Assembly: GCF_000258175.1 (NCBI RefSeq)
Contig: NZ_JH636049.1
Span: 4,317,482 to 4,381,481 of the forward strand
Direction of reading: 5' to 3'
DNA: 64,000 nucleotides
DNA from: Saccharomonospora xinjiangensis XJ-54
GTDB taxonomy: Bacteria; Actinomycetota; Actinomycetes; Mycobacteriales; Pseudonocardiaceae
Under the pieces are notes generated by a model. It saw nothing but the letters and a program-made list of their open reading frames with translations, had not been told where the DNA came from and did no database searches. A program made the translations under genes and the position numbers. Positions 1 through 9,747 of this stretch are shown here, piece by piece (position 1 is the stretch's first letter; each line of letters opens with the position of its first letter).

Positions 1-612
1 GACCTCACTCCCGGGGTGAATCTCGGGCTGATCTCGTTCGCGGGGACGGCCACCGTTCTCGTCGCCCCCACCACCGAGCGCGACGGCGTTGTCAACGCGA
101 TCGAGAACCTCAAGCTCGCGCAGTCCACGGCCACGGGTGAGGGGATCTTCGCCGCGATCCAGTCGATCGAGAGTTTCTCCGCCGTCGTCGGCGGGGCGGA
201 AGGCCCGCCACCGGCACACATCGTGCTGATGACCGACGGCAAGCAGACCGTGCCGCAGGACGAGTACGCGCCGAGGGGCGCGTTCACCGCGGCCGGGGTC
301 GCCAAGCAGAAGAACATCCCGGTCACCACGATCTCGTTCGGCACGTCGTACGGCAGCGTGGACATCGAGGGCAAGAGGGTTCCCGTCGAGGTGGACGACA
401 CGTCCATGAGGGAGATCGCCAGGCTGTCCGGCGGCGATTTCTACAAGGCCGCCACCGCAGAGGAGCTGAAGAAGGTCTACGACGACCTCGGTGAGCAGAT
501 CGGCTACGAGACCAAGGAGGTCGATGCGAGCAGGCCGTGGGTGGCGCTGGGCACGATCGCGCTGCTCGGAGCCGCCGTCGGTTCGCTGCTCATCGGCCAG
601 CGCCTGCCGTAG
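1..612 (+). CDS. VWA-domain membrane protein, 5'-truncated by the window edge (Rv1481-like)
   Basis: The reading frame is open from base 1, so the true start and the first MIDAS motif (DxSxS) lie outside. The visible part is the second half of a von Willebrand factor A fold, with the conserved Thr-Asp-Gly (LMTDGKQT) near residue 78. It ends in one hydrophobic helix of about 20 residues followed by a short basic tail. This matches the BatA/Rv1481 type: an extracytoplasmic VWA domain held by membrane helices and usually encoded after a MoxR ATPase. Placement just before trmL and fabG1-inhA matches the mycobacterial Rv1481-Rv1484 order. The molecular function is unknown; a chaperone or assembly role with MoxR is the usual inference. 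Confidence 0.85.
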   Translation, partial: DLTPGVNLGLISFAGTATVLVAPTTERDGVVNAIENLKLAQSTATGEGIFAAIQSIESFSAVVGGAEGPPPAHIVLMTDGKQTVPQDEYAPRGAFTAAGVAKQKNIPVTTISFGTSYGSVDIEGKRVPVEVDDTSMREIARLSGGDFYKAATAEELKKVYDDLGEQIGYETKEVDASRPWVALGTIALLGAAVGSLLIGQRLP

Positions 613-670
613 AGGCGCCGCACGACGGGCGTGGGCGGCCGAGCGACGGCCACGGCCCGCTCCGGGCGGC

Positions 671-991
671 TCAGGCGCGGGTCTCGTCCACGACCCAGGC
701 CAGGTACTCGGCGGAGCCGCCTTCGATCGGGGTGGCGATGACCTCCGGCAGATCGTAGGTGTGCGCGGACCTCAGGTGGTCGGTCAGCGCGCCGACCCGG
801 TCGGCGGCCGTCTTGATCTCCACCCGCCATTCGGGTTCGGTCTGAACCGCACCCTCCCAGCGGTAGACGCTGGTGACGGGGCCGACGATCTGCGCGCAGG
901 CCCCGAGCCTCGCGGCGATCGCTCCGGCCGCCAGCTCGCGTGCCTTGTCCTCGCTGTCGGTGGTCGTCGTCACGATCACGTGTCCGGCCAT
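671..991 (-). CDS. cutA: CutA-type divalent ion tolerance protein
   Basis: The product is 106 aa, the usual CutA size. It starts MAGHVIVTTTTD and carries the family hallmarks: an early beta strand, the ACAQIVGPVTSVYRWEG segment, and a C-terminal EYLAWV. CutA proteins are small trimeric ferredoxin-like proteins that bind copper; their physiological role is unsettled. A longer frame reaches base 1078, but the ATG at 991 begins the conserved domain and has TAGGCT (plus-strand AGCCTA, 999-1004) seven nt before it, which suggests a leaderless start. It lies downstream of trmL on the same strand with a 102-bp gap. Confidence 0.88.
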   Translation of the reverse strand: MAGHVIVTTTTDSEDKARELAAGAIAARLGACAQIVGPVTSVYRWEGAVQTEPEWRVEIKTAADRVGALTDHLRSAHTYDLPEVIATPIEGGSAEYLAWVVDETRA

Positions 992-1093
992 GCCGGGCAG
1001 CCTACCGGCCACGCGAGGAGGCGGTGGCGGGCGAGAACGTCTCACCGTCGCGGGCCGCGCATCGGCCGCCGGTACCACCTGACGCGGCCGGCC

Positions 1094-1555
1094 TCAGTCG
1101 CCCCGGAAGTCGTGTTGCCGCCACGCCTCGTACACCGCGATCGAGGCCGTGTTCGTGAGGTTCAGCGATCGCGAACTCGGCAGCATCGGCAGCCGCACCC
1201 TGTCGGTGATCCGCTCGTCGTCCAGCACGTCGTCGGGCAGCCCCACCGACTCGGGCCCGAACAGCAGCACGTCGCCCCCGGCGTAGGCGACGTCGGTGTG
1301 CCGTCGCATCGCCCTGGTCGTGAAGGCGTACACGTGTGCGGGGTCCAGCGCCTCCCACGCGGCGGCGAGGTCACGATGCACCCTGACGTGCGCGAGATCG
1401 TGGTAGTCAAGACCCGCGCGACGGAGATAACGGTCCTCCAGCGAGAAACCGAGTGGCTCGATCAGGTGAAGTTCGCACCCGGTGTTGGCAGCCAGCCGGA
1501 TCGCGTTACCGGTGTTGCCTGGGATCTCGGGATGGAAGAACACGATCCGGAACAC
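1094..1555 (-). CDS. trmL: tRNA (cytidine/uridine-34 2'-O)-methyltransferase, SpoU family
   Basis: The 153-aa protein is a minimal SpoU/TrmD (SPOUT) methyltransferase of TrmL length. It opens with [21 protein letters not shown], the N-terminal family signature. It also has the SAM-binding trefoil knot motifs [11 protein letters not shown] and [18 protein letters not shown] near the C-terminus. In TrmL the enzyme methylates the ribose of the wobble nucleotide in certain leucine tRNAs, using SAM. It is on the minus strand, divergent from fabG1, with cutA downstream. The family assignment is firm; the exact tRNA target is inferred from E. coli. Confidence 0.9.
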   Translation of the reverse strand: MFRIVFFHPEIPGNTGNAIRLAANTGCELHLIEPLGFSLEDRYLRRAGLDYHDLAHVRVHRDLAAAWEALDPAHVYAFTTRAMRRHTDVAYAGGDVLLFGPESVGLPDDVLDDERITDRVRLPMLPSSRSLNLTNTASIAVYEAWRQHDFRGD

Positions 1556-1657
1556 GGCGCCGATTCTCCCGCGCCGCCGTCGCGAACCCCGCGCGGGGTG
1601 CCGCGGCTCCGGCGCGCCGGTGCCGGTCCCTGCCGCAGCGTGACGAGGCGGAGCGGA

Positions 1658-2413
<756 letters not shown>

Positions 2414-2460
2414 CCTCGCAGGCCATTCACCCACCGATCCCCGAATTGAGAGGACAGCCA

Positions 2461-3228
2461 GTGTCCGGACTGCTCGAAGGCAAGCGACTGCTGATCACGG
2501 GAGTGATCACCGATGCGTCGATCGCGTTCCACGCCGCGAAGGTGGCGCAGGAACAGGGGGCGAAGGTGGTCCTCACCGGGTTCGGGAGGCTGTCGCTGGT
2601 CGAGCGCATCGCCAAACGCCTTCCCGAGCCCGCGCCCGTGCTGGAACTCGACGTCCAGAACACCGATCACCTCGACACGCTGGCCGACAGGGTGCGCGAA
2701 CACGTCGATGGGCTCGACGGGGTGCTGCACTCGATCGCCTACGCCCCTCCGTCCTGCCTCGGCGCGCCGTTCATGGACGCCCCCGCGGAGGACGTGAGCA
2801 CCGCCGTCGAGATCTCGGCGTACTCGTACAAGTCGCTGGCCGCCGCCGTCCTGCCGTTGCTGAGCAGGGGTTCGTCGATCGTCGGCATGGACTTCGACGC
2901 GCGGGTGGCCTGGCCTGCCTACAACTGGATGGGTGTGGCGAAGGCGGCGCTGGAGTCGGTCAACCGCTACCTTGCCCGCGAGCTCGGGCCGCACGGAATC
3001 CGTGTCAACCTCGTCGCCGCCGGCCCCGTGAAGACCATGGCCGCCAAGTCGATCCCCGGCTTCACCGAGCTGGAGGAGGGCTGGGGGGACAGGGCGCCGC
3101 TGGGCTGGGACACCACCGACCCCACCCCGGTGGCGAAGAGCGTGTGTGCGCTGCTGTCGGACTGGTTGCCTGCCACGACGGGCTCGATGGTGCTCGTTGA
3201 CGGCGGCGTGCACGCCACGGGGCAGTGA
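2461..3228 (+). CDS. inhA: Enoyl-[ACP] reductase (NADH), InhA/FabI type
   Basis: The enzyme reduces the trans-2-enoyl-ACP double bond with NADH in the last step of fatty acid elongation. The GTG start gives 255 aa. Conserved elements are the nucleotide-binding N-terminus ([16 protein letters not shown]), Ser91 in HSIA (equivalent to Mtb Ser94), and the catalytic Tyr154 and Lys161 (PAYNWM...K; Mtb Tyr158/Lys165). The protein is 14 residues shorter than M. tuberculosis InhA. About ten of these are missing from the substrate-binding loop between AAGP and LEEGW. In InhA this longer loop accommodates very long acyl chains, so this enzyme probably handles ordinary chain lengths. It is second in the fabG1-inhA operon. 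Confidence 0.95.
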   Translation: MSGLLEGKRLLITGVITDASIAFHAAKVAQEQGAKVVLTGFGRLSLVERIAKRLPEPAPVLELDVQNTDHLDTLADRVREHVDGLDGVLHSIAYAPPSCLGAPFMDAPAEDVSTAVEISAYSYKSLAAAVLPLLSRGSSIVGMDFDARVAWPAYNWMGVAKAALESVNRYLARELGPHGIRVNLVAAGPVKTMAAKSIPGFTELEEGWGDRAPLGWDTTDPTPVAKSVCALLSDWLPATTGSMVLVDGGVHATGQ

Positions 3229-3256
3229 CGAAGCACGCAGTGAAGAACCGCTGATC

Positions 3257-3303
3257 CCGAGAGGGCGCTCACGGCGCTCACAGCGCTGCGAGCGCCCTCT
3301 CGG
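3257..3303. terminator. 14-bp stem-loop between inhA and the tetR gene
   Basis: CCGAGAGGGCGCTC (3257-3270) pairs perfectly with 3290-3303 around a 19-nt loop. It lies after inhA and overlaps the last codons of the convergent TetR gene, so it could terminate transcription from both sides. There is no U-tract, as is common in high-GC actinobacteria. Confidence 0.65.
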
Positions 3304-3853
3304 CGACGTTCTCCAGCGCGGTGCGGTCGAAGCCGTTGCGGGCGAGGACGCGCAGACCGCCGACGGTGGCGAACACGAACTGCGCGACGGCTTCCGGGGT
3401 GGCGTCCGACTTCAGCTCACCGTCGCGCTGCCCCCGCTCGACGATCTCGGTGTAGAGGCTGATCATCTCCTCGCCGTGCCGGTGGAGAGCTTTGGTGATC
3501 GCCGGGTCGCGCCCGCCCAGCTCGCTGGCCGTGTTGACGGCGAAGCAACCGGGAGCATCGGGGCCTGCCTCGTCGTCGAGCACGCTGGTGAACACCGCGC
3601 GGAACGTCTCCCGTGCCGGCCGCTGCTCGGCCACCAGCGCGCGGAAGTGCCGCAGCACGTCGTCGAAATAGCGGTGCAAAGCCCGCCGGAACAACTCGTG
3701 TTTGCTGCCGAAGGCGTTGTACACGCTGCTACGACCGAGGCCCGTGGCCTCGCACAACTCCTGTGTCGAGGTGGCCTCGTAACCGGTGGCGCGGAAGGCG
3801 CGCAGCGCGCCGGCGACGGCGGTGTCCTCATCGAACTCCCGGGGGCGTGGCAT
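3278..3853 (-). CDS. TetR/AcrR family transcriptional regulator
   Basis: The 191-aa protein has an N-terminal TetR DNA-binding domain. The helix-turn-helix is [21 protein letters not shown], roughly residues 27-47, followed by [13 protein letters not shown]-terminal ligand domain follows, with GCFAVN typical of the AcrR subgroup (TetR_C). The ATG at 3853 ([12 protein letters not shown]) was preferred over an upstream start because the family normally begins there. It is convergent with inhA and divergent from hemH, about 100 bp away. In M. tuberculosis inhA and hemH are adjacent, so this gene is an insertion relative to that order. The target genes and ligand are unknown. Confidence 0.88.
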   Translation of the reverse strand: MPRPREFDEDTAVAGALRAFRATGYEATSTQELCEATGLGRSSVYNAFGSKHELFRRALHRYFDDVLRHFRALVAEQRPARETFRAVFTSVLDDEAGPDAPGCFAVNTASELGGRDPAITKALHRHGEEMISLYTEIVERGQRDGELKSDATPEAVAQFVFATVGGLRVLARNGFDRTALENVAERALAAL

Positions 3854-3956
3854 AGGAACGACTCTACGACCTGGCACGCGACGTGGGCCGTGGCCGTGGG
3901 TGAGACCGGCATCGCGACCGGCTGACCCCGCTCTGCGACGACGGAACGGCCGCAGG

Positions 3957-5027
3957 ATGATGGGCCGCGTGAACTACGACGCCGTGCTGTGGTTGTCGTT
4001 CGGTGGGCCGGAAGGGCCGGACGACGTCATGCCGTTTCTGGAGAACGTCACCCGGGGCAGGGGAGTGCCACCGGACCGGCTCGCCGAGGTGGCCGAGCAC
4101 TACCAGCACTTCGGTGGGGTGTCCCCCATCAACCGGCTGAACCGGGAGGCCATCGCGGCGGTGGAGAGGGAGCTGGCCGCGCAGGGGCTCGATCTGCCGG
4201 TCTACTTCGGCAACCGCAACTGGCATCCCCTGGTGGAGGACACCGTGCGGCGGATGGCCGAGGACGGTGTCCAGCGCGCTCTGGTGTTCTCCACCAGCGC
4301 CTACGGTGGCTACTCCGCGTGCAGGCAGTACGACGAGGACATCCTGCGGGCGCGCGCGGCCGTCGGGCAGAAGGCGCCGCAACTGGTGAAGCTGCGCCAG
4401 TTCTTCGACCACCCGCTGTTCGTCGAGTCCGTCGCCGACGCCGTCCGCGCGGCGTACGAGCAGGTCGGCGACCCGGGGGCGCGGCTGGTGTTCACCGCGC
4501 ACTCGGTGCCGACGGCGGCCGACGCCGCGTCGGGGCCGCCGGAGGAGGGCGGGCACCGCTACTCGCGCCAGGTCGTGGAGGCGGCACGGCTGGTGGCCGA
4601 GCGGGTGGGCGCGGACGCGCACGACGTGGTGTGGCAGTCGCGGTCCGGCCCGCCGCAGGTGCCGTGGCTGGAGCCGGACATCGTCGATCACATCGAGGCG
4701 CTGCACGGCGACGGGGTGAGCGCGGTGGTGTGCTGCCCGATCGGGTTCGTCTCCGACCACCTCGAAGTGATCTGGGACCTCGACAACGAGGCCGCGGACA
4801 AGGCCGCCGAACTCGGCATGCGTTTCGCCAGGTCGGCCACGCCCAACTCCGATCCGAGGTTCGCGCGGCTCGTCGTGGAGTTGATACGCGAGCAGACCGG
4901 CGGCGCGCCGGTGCGCAAGCTGTCCACCCTCGTTTCCGGGGGCGACACCGCCAACGGGGCGCCCTGCGCGACCCGCTGCTGCGAGCCCGCGAGACGCCCC
5001 GCGACGGCGGTGGATCAGAAGGAGTAG
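3957..5027 (+). CDS. hemH: Ferrochelatase (coproporphyrin ferrochelatase of the actinobacterial pathway)
   Basis: The enzyme inserts Fe2+ into coproporphyrin III (in the actinobacterial coproporphyrin-dependent route) near the end of heme synthesis. The protein is about 356 aa. Visible features are [12 protein letters not shown] at the N-terminus, [17 protein letters not shown], the catalytic His182 in FTAHSVP, and [11 protein letters not shown] with the metal-site Glu270. Cys122, Cys337, Cys341 and Cys342 are good candidates for the four ligands of the [2Fe-2S] cluster known in M. tuberculosis ferrochelatase, although the C-terminal spacing differs. Two ATG codons (3957 and 3960) and a GTG (3969) are possible starts. 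The 3' end overlaps the convergent M28 gene by 13 bp. Confidence 0.92.
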   Translation: MMGRVNYDAVLWLSFGGPEGPDDVMPFLENVTRGRGVPPDRLAEVAEHYQHFGGVSPINRLNREAIAAVERELAAQGLDLPVYFGNRNWHPLVEDTVRRMAEDGVQRALVFSTSAYGGYSACRQYDEDILRARAAVGQKAPQLVKLRQFFDHPLFVESVADAVRAAYEQVGDPGARLVFTAHSVPTAADAASGPPEEGGHRYSRQVVEAARLVAERVGADAHDVVWQSRSGPPQVPWLEPDIVDHIEALHGDGVSAVVCCPIGFVSDHLEVIWDLDNEAADKAAELGMRFARSATPNSDPRFARLVVELIREQTGGAPVRKLSTLVSGGDTANGAPCATRCCEPARRPATAVDQKE

Positions 5028-7336
5028 GTTCGCGCCACGGCGACGACGTCGCCGTCCTCCCGCGTACCCGCGACCACGTGTGGTGGGCGCGGGAGGAACC
5101 CGGGGACCACGTCCAGACCGCGGGTTTCGTCGATGGCGGTGACCCGTAACGGGTCGCCCGGTGCGGTACGCACGGTCAGTTCCGCCCCCGAGGGCGGCAG
5201 GTCGCGGAACCGCACCTCGCCTGGCCAGGTGTTCGCCCTGATGCCGGTGACCTGGACCGTGACCGGTGGTGCCGTTCCGGTGCGTGCCGTGACCTCGGTG
5301 ATCGGCCGGTCGAACCTGAGGATCACCGAGGTGGCGTCGCGGACCGAATCGACGTGCAGGGTGAGTGTGTCCGCCGTACGTCCGGACACGGTCACGTCCG
5401 GTCCTTCGACGTCGATCACGGGCGCCGGACCGGTCCAGAGTTCACCTCGGGCGTAGCCGGGCGGCAGCCCTGAGGGGCCACGCTCGGCGACGTGCCGGCG
5501 CGTCCAGGCCGTCGGCTCCTGCTCGCCGCTCACCCACTTCGCCACGTCCGCATCGGCGTCGAGCACGTACGCGAGGTGTGAGCGGACGGGGTTCTCGCTG
5601 CTCGGATCGTTCTCCACCAGGCCCGCGGCGACCGAGGCGACGACAAGGAGCACCGCGACCGCCGGTACTCCCAGCCGGGTGCCGAGGCCGGGGCGTTGTC
5701 CCGGTTGCCGCAGGAACCAGTCGGCGAGCGGGAGCAGAGTGAGCCCCCACACGGCCAGGAGCACGGCGGGAACGCCCGCGAGCGCGTACCCCATTCCGAG
5801 CAGGGCGGTGTGGGCCAGCGCGACGAGCACGGCGGTCGAGACCGCCGCTCCGACGACGAGCGAGATCACCGACCACAAGGGACGTTTCCCCACGGCGAGC
5901 GCGATGATCGCCGCGAGTGCCGACACGATCGCGGGCACGGTGAACACGTAGGCCGCGCTCGGCGCGAACCATCCGAAGCCCACACCGAGCAGAGCGGGCC
6001 AGCACAGCGCCCCCACGGCGAGCGCCGAGGGGCCCAGTCTCCCGCGCAGCAGGACGTACCATGTGAACAGGCTCGCAGCGGTGAGGACCAGCAGGGTGGC
6101 CTCGAAGGCGACGGGTTCGTGGAGCAGCCCGCCCATCAGGTCGTATCCGGGGCGCAGCGACACCAGAACCAGCCACAGCGCCTGAGCGCCCACAGCGGCG
6201 GCGACGATCGGCACGATGGCCGAGGCAGCGCCGAGCAGCATCCTCGGCACTGTGGCCAGCCGTCGGCGCCGGACGAGCCAGCCGAGGAACACCACCAACC
6301 CGCAGGCTCCCACCGCGAGGGGGACAGCCACGGTGTCCGGATACCGCACCGTGGTTCCCAGCAGCGGGAAGTAGGTCACGTCGTGGGTGGCCTCGATCGT
6401 GGTGAGGTCGGCGTCACCCAACGCGCGAGCCAGCGAGAGCATGGTGGTGCCGTGGTGTTGCAGGCTTGCCGGGTCGAGACGTTCCACGGTGTCCTGTGCG
6501 GTGTGGTAGCGCGACGCCTCGTGGAAGAACGCGAAGTTCAGCCCGGAGAAGCCTGCCCGCGTCAACGGTGTGAAGTCGGTGTTGTTGGGAAGCAGCCGGT
6601 ACAGCTGCACCAGCGTGGAGTTGCCGCGAGCGTGGGGGACGACCTCGTGCACGGTTTCCACCAAGGTGGCGTTGCCGTCCGACGTCTCGAACAACGTCGA
6701 AGGGCCGCCGACGCCCCGCGCCTCGAAGTTCAGTACTACGCCGTCGCGCCTGGCGAGCGCGTGGTGCCGGACGAAGGCGTCGGCGCCCAGCGCGCCGTCC
6801 TCCTCGCCGTCGGTCAGCAGGACGACGAGGTCGTTGCGGAGCGGCTCGTCGCCGTGCACCAGTGCTCGTGCGGTTTCGAGAGCGGCAGCCACGGCCGCCC
6901 CGTCGTCGGCGGCGCCCGGCCCCATCGCCGCCGAGTCGTGGTGTGCGGTGAGCACGACCACGCCCGTCGGGTCCGTACCGGGCAGCGTGGCGATGATGTT
7001 GTCCACCCGTCCGAACGTCGCGAGTCCGGCGGCGTGGCGGGTGCCTACGGAGCGTTGCACCTCGACGGACAGCCCGAGGCCACGCAGTTGCCGCACGAGT
7101 TCGTCCTCGGTCTGGCGGCTCGCCTGGCTCCCTATGGGCCGGGCAGCGGTGGCGAGGTTGTGCAGGTGGTGGAGGGCGCGCTCGGCACTGAACACTTCGG
7201 GCGGGGCGTCCTCGCCCTTCGGCGGAGGGACGCTGCTGTCCGCGGCGACGGACACCCATGCCGCGAGCACCACGGCGAGCACTGCAAGGAACCCGGCGGC
7301 GATCCGCCGGGGAACATCGACCAGTCGTGCGATCAC
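5015..7336 (-). CDS. M28-family membrane metallopeptidase with multi-helix C-terminal half
   Basis: The 773-aa protein starts with one membrane anchor (residues 12-32). A zinc aminopeptidase domain of the M28 family (about residues 50-320) follows. Metal-site motifs are TAHHDS (His132/133, Asp134), GAADDGA (Asp144/145), TDGEEDG (Glu178/179) and SRYHTAQD. About seven or eight membrane helices follow (roughly residues 340-590), then an extracytoplasmic beta-rich domain of about 170 residues. This architecture resembles the ER metallopeptidase ERMP1/Fxna and bacterial M28 membrane peptidases. The active domain should face outside. The substrate is unknown. Confidence 0.87.
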   Translation of the reverse strand: MIARLVDVPRRIAAGFLAVLAVVLAAWVSVAADSSVPPPKGEDAPPEVFSAERALHHLHNLATAARPIGSQASRQTEDELVRQLRGLGLSVEVQRSVGTRHAAGLATFGRVDNIIATLPGTDPTGVVVLTAHHDSAAMGPGAADDGAAVAAALETARALVHGDEPLRNDLVVLLTDGEEDGALGADAFVRHHALARRDGVVLNFEARGVGGPSTLFETSDGNATLVETVHEVVPHARGNSTLVQLYRLLPNNTDFTPLTRAGFSGLNFAFFHEASRYHTAQDTVERLDPASLQHHGTTMLSLARALGDADLTTIEATHDVTYFPLLGTTVRYPDTVAVPLAVGACGLVVFLGWLVRRRRLATVPRMLLGAASAIVPIVAAAVGAQALWLVLVSLRPGYDLMGGLLHEPVAFEATLLVLTAASLFTWYVLLRGRLGPSALAVGALCWPALLGVGFGWFAPSAAYVFTVPAIVSALAAIIALAVGKRPLWSVISLVVGAAVSTAVLVALAHTALLGMGYALAGVPAVLLAVWGLTLLPLADWFLRQPGQRPGLGTRLGVPAVAVLLVVASVAAGLVENDPSSENPVRSHLAYVLDADADVAKWVSGEQEPTAWTRRHVAERGPSGLPPGYARGELWTGPAPVIDVEGPDVTVSGRTADTLTLHVDSVRDATSVILRFDRPITEVTARTGTAPPVTVQVTGIRANTWPGEVRFRDLPPSGAELTVRTAPGDPLRVTAIDETRGLDVVPGFLPRPPHVVAGTREDGDVVAVARTYSF

Positions 7337-7432
7337 CCGGGTGACGTTATGAAGATCGCGGGCTCACTCCCATGGGGCCGACCGCACAACAGGGGTGTGG
7401 TTTACCGCAGAAATCGCGCGGCTGCCGTGGTC

Positions 7433-8242
7433 CTAGGACGTCTCGGACGTTCGGGCGAACAACCGGATCGCCTCGTTCACGGCGGCACAGCGGGCTCGCC
7501 GCACCGCGTCGCCCAGCGGGCGCAGGGCCTCGGCTCTGCGCGCCGCCGCCGACGCCGACACCGCACCGCCCGGCTCGTCGGCCTGCGCGAGCCCGAGTAT
7601 CGTCCCGATCTCCTCGGCACGCTGCAGCACCCGCAGGGTCCGGCCCGGCATCCCGGGCGGCCATTCGGGACGCGGCCGGGCCCGCAGCCGCGCCGACAAC
7701 TCCGCCCGCACGCCAGGACGGTCGCGTGCCACGTCGAGAGCCTGCAGGGTTCCCGCGCTCTCGCGCACCGCCTCGGTGAGCCCGTGCTCGGCCTCGCCGA
7801 GCGGCACGTACTCGGGTGCGGGCGTCCCCGACAGCGGGTGGCTCGTCAGGGTGAACACCGTCCAGCGCCACAGACCTTCCGCGACATGCTGCGGCACCAC
7901 GCCGAAGCCGAGGTCGGCGAACACGAGAGCCTCACCCGCCCGCAGGGCGGCCGAGGCGAACGGCCCGCCCGCGCCGAGACCGCGCACGTCGCCCGCGACC
8001 GGCAGTACCAGGCGGCCGTCGGTGGTTCCGAGCCGTCGCAGAGCACCCAGCAGCCGCGCGGGCGGGGCGGGGACCTCACCGGTCACCGGCACGTCGAACA
8101 CCTCGGCGGTGGCCTCGTCGTGCGCCACCACCTCGTGAGCCTCGCCCCACACCTGCAGCGCGTCGAGCACGTCGTCGGAAGCCGCGGCACCGGAAAGCCA
8201 GGCCGAGGACCACACAGCGAGAGTCGCACTGGGACAGCACAC
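7433..8242 (-). CDS. Uncharacterised protein divergent from the AAA/VWA pair
   Basis: The 269-aa product has no motif I recognise. It is soluble, rich in Ala, Arg and Leu, with no signal peptide or membrane helix. The first 130 residues look mixed alpha/beta and the C-terminal third is helical. The GTG at 8242 was chosen because TAGGCT (plus-strand AGCCTA, 8251-8256) lies eight nt before it, fitting a leaderless start; an open frame continues upstream without such support. It is back to back with the AAA-ATPase gene, 67 bp away, so the two may share regulation and perhaps function. Confidence 0.7.
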   Translation of the reverse strand: MCCPSATLAVWSSAWLSGAAASDDVLDALQVWGEAHEVVAHDEATAEVFDVPVTGEVPAPPARLLGALRRLGTTDGRLVLPVAGDVRGLGAGGPFASAALRAGEALVFADLGFGVVPQHVAEGLWRWTVFTLTSHPLSGTPAPEYVPLGEAEHGLTEAVRESAGTLQALDVARDRPGVRAELSARLRARPRPEWPPGMPGRTLRVLQRAEEIGTILGLAQADEPGGAVSASAAARRAEALRPLGDAVRRARCAAVNEAIRLFARTSETS

Positions 8243-8309
8243 GAGGGTCGAGCCTACCCGCAGCGGGGTGACATCGACGGGCGACGGAACCGCCAGTAGC
8301 GTCGTCGCT

Positions 8310-9731
8310 GTGACGTCCGCACAGTCCCCGATCTCCATCCGGCCGCCTGCCGAATTGCCCCGAACCGCGGGGCAGTTGCGGGCCGAGGGGCATGCGCCCC
8401 GGAGCGTGAAAGCCGAAATCCACGACAATCTGCTGGCCGCGTTGCGGGCCGGTGAGAATCCCTGGCCCGGCATCGTCGGCTTTTCCCGCACCGTGCTGCC
8501 GCAGCTCGAACGCGCCCTGCTGGCAGGGCACGACGTGATCCTGCTCGGGGAACGCGGCCAGGGAAAGACCCGCGTGCTGCGCACCCTCGCTGGGCTGCTC
8601 GACGAGTGGACACCGGTCATCGAAGGGGCCGAACTCGCCGAGCACCCGCTCGCGCCCATCACCCCCGCTTCCCGCAGGCGTGCCGAAGAACTCGGCGACG
8701 AGTTGCCGGTGAGGTGGGTGCACAGGTCGGCGCGTTACACCGAGAAGCTCGCCACGCCGGACACCTCCGTGGGAGACCTCATCGGTGACGTCGATCCCGT
8801 GCGCGTCGCGCAGGGCCGGAGCCTCGGCGACCCCGAGACGATCCACTACGGACTCGTGCCGCGCGCCCACCGGGGCATTGTGGCCGTGAACGAACTACCG
8901 GACCTCGCCGAGCGGATCCAGGTCGCCCTCCTGAACGTGATGGAGGAGCGGGACGTCCAGATCCGCGGCTACACGCTCCGGCTGCCGCTCGACGTGCTGC
9001 TGGTCGCCACGGCCAACCCCGAGGATTACACGAACCGGGGCCGCATCATCACGCCGCTCAAGGACCGGTTCGGCGCCGAGGTGCGCACGCACTACCCGCT
9101 CGACGTGGCCGCCGAGGTGGACGTGGTGAAGCAGGAGGCGCGGCTGGTGGCCGAGGTCGGCGATCCGCTGCTGTCGGTGCTCGCCAGGTTCGTGCGCAAC
9201 CTGCGTGGTTCGGCGGTGGTGGACCAGCGTTCGGGGGTGTCCGCGCGGTTCGCCGTCGCCGCGGCCGAGACGGTGGCCGCTGCCGCGCTGCGGAGGTCCG
9301 CGCTCACCGGCGAGCATCCCGCCGTGGCGAGGCCCGTCGATCTCGACGCCGTCGCCGGTGTGCTGCGCGGCAAGGTGGAGTTCGAACCAGGCGAGGAGGG
9401 CCGCGAGACCGAACACCTCCTCCACCTGCTGCGGCTCGCCGTCGCCGAGACGGCGAGCGAGCTCTTCGCGGGCCTCGACCTGCGGCCACTGGCGGATGCC
9501 GTGGCCGACGGGCACCTCGTCGCCACCGGTGAGCGGGTGAGTGGCGCGGATCTGCTCGCCGCGCTGCCGGAGCTGCCGGTGCTGCACGAAGTGGCCCAGC
9601 GAGCCGGTGTCCCTGCCGACGACCCGGCCCCGCGCATCGCCTCGGCCGTGGAACTCGCGCTGGAATCGCTGTATCTGGCGCGGCGGGTGGCCAAGGACGT
9701 CGAGGGTGGCACCACGGTGTACGGGCCGTGA
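8310..9731 (+). CDS. AAA+ ATPase of the MoxR/magnesium-chelatase type (Rv0958-like)
   Basis: The 473-aa protein is a single AAA+ module. Walker A is GERGQGKT, a sensor region is LLVATANPEDY, and a DRFGAEV segment is typical of ChlI/MoxR-type ATPases. The GTG at 8310 has TAGCGT (8297-8302) seven nt upstream, supporting a leaderless start; another GTG at 8268 is possible. A VWA-domain gene follows after 16 bp, the usual pairing for MoxR-like ATPases, which act as chaperones or metal-insertion motors on a VWA partner. The protein is annotated as a magnesium chelatase subunit in some genomes, but nothing here suggests chlorophyll synthesis. Confidence 0.88.
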   Translation: MTSAQSPISIRPPAELPRTAGQLRAEGHAPRSVKAEIHDNLLAALRAGENPWPGIVGFSRTVLPQLERALLAGHDVILLGERGQGKTRVLRTLAGLLDEWTPVIEGAELAEHPLAPITPASRRRAEELGDELPVRWVHRSARYTEKLATPDTSVGDLIGDVDPVRVAQGRSLGDPETIHYGLVPRAHRGIVAVNELPDLAERIQVALLNVMEERDVQIRGYTLRLPLDVLLVATANPEDYTNRGRIITPLKDRFGAEVRTHYPLDVAAEVDVVKQEARLVAEVGDPLLSVLARFVRNLRGSAVVDQRSGVSARFAVAAAETVAAAALRRSALTGEHPAVARPVDLDAVAGVLRGKVEFEPGEEGRETEHLLHLLRLAVAETASELFAGLDLRPLADAVADGHLVATGERVSGADLLAALPELPVLHEVAQRAGVPADDPAPRIASAVELALESLYLARRVAKDVEGGTTVYGP

Positions 9732-9747
9732 TCGAGGTGAGGCAACC

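Noticed and set aside
5696..8299. An 867-codon open frame on the plus strand opposite the M28 peptidase gene
   Set aside because: It is antisense to clear protein motifs, its composition is that of a high-GC shadow frame, and it has no recognisable domain.
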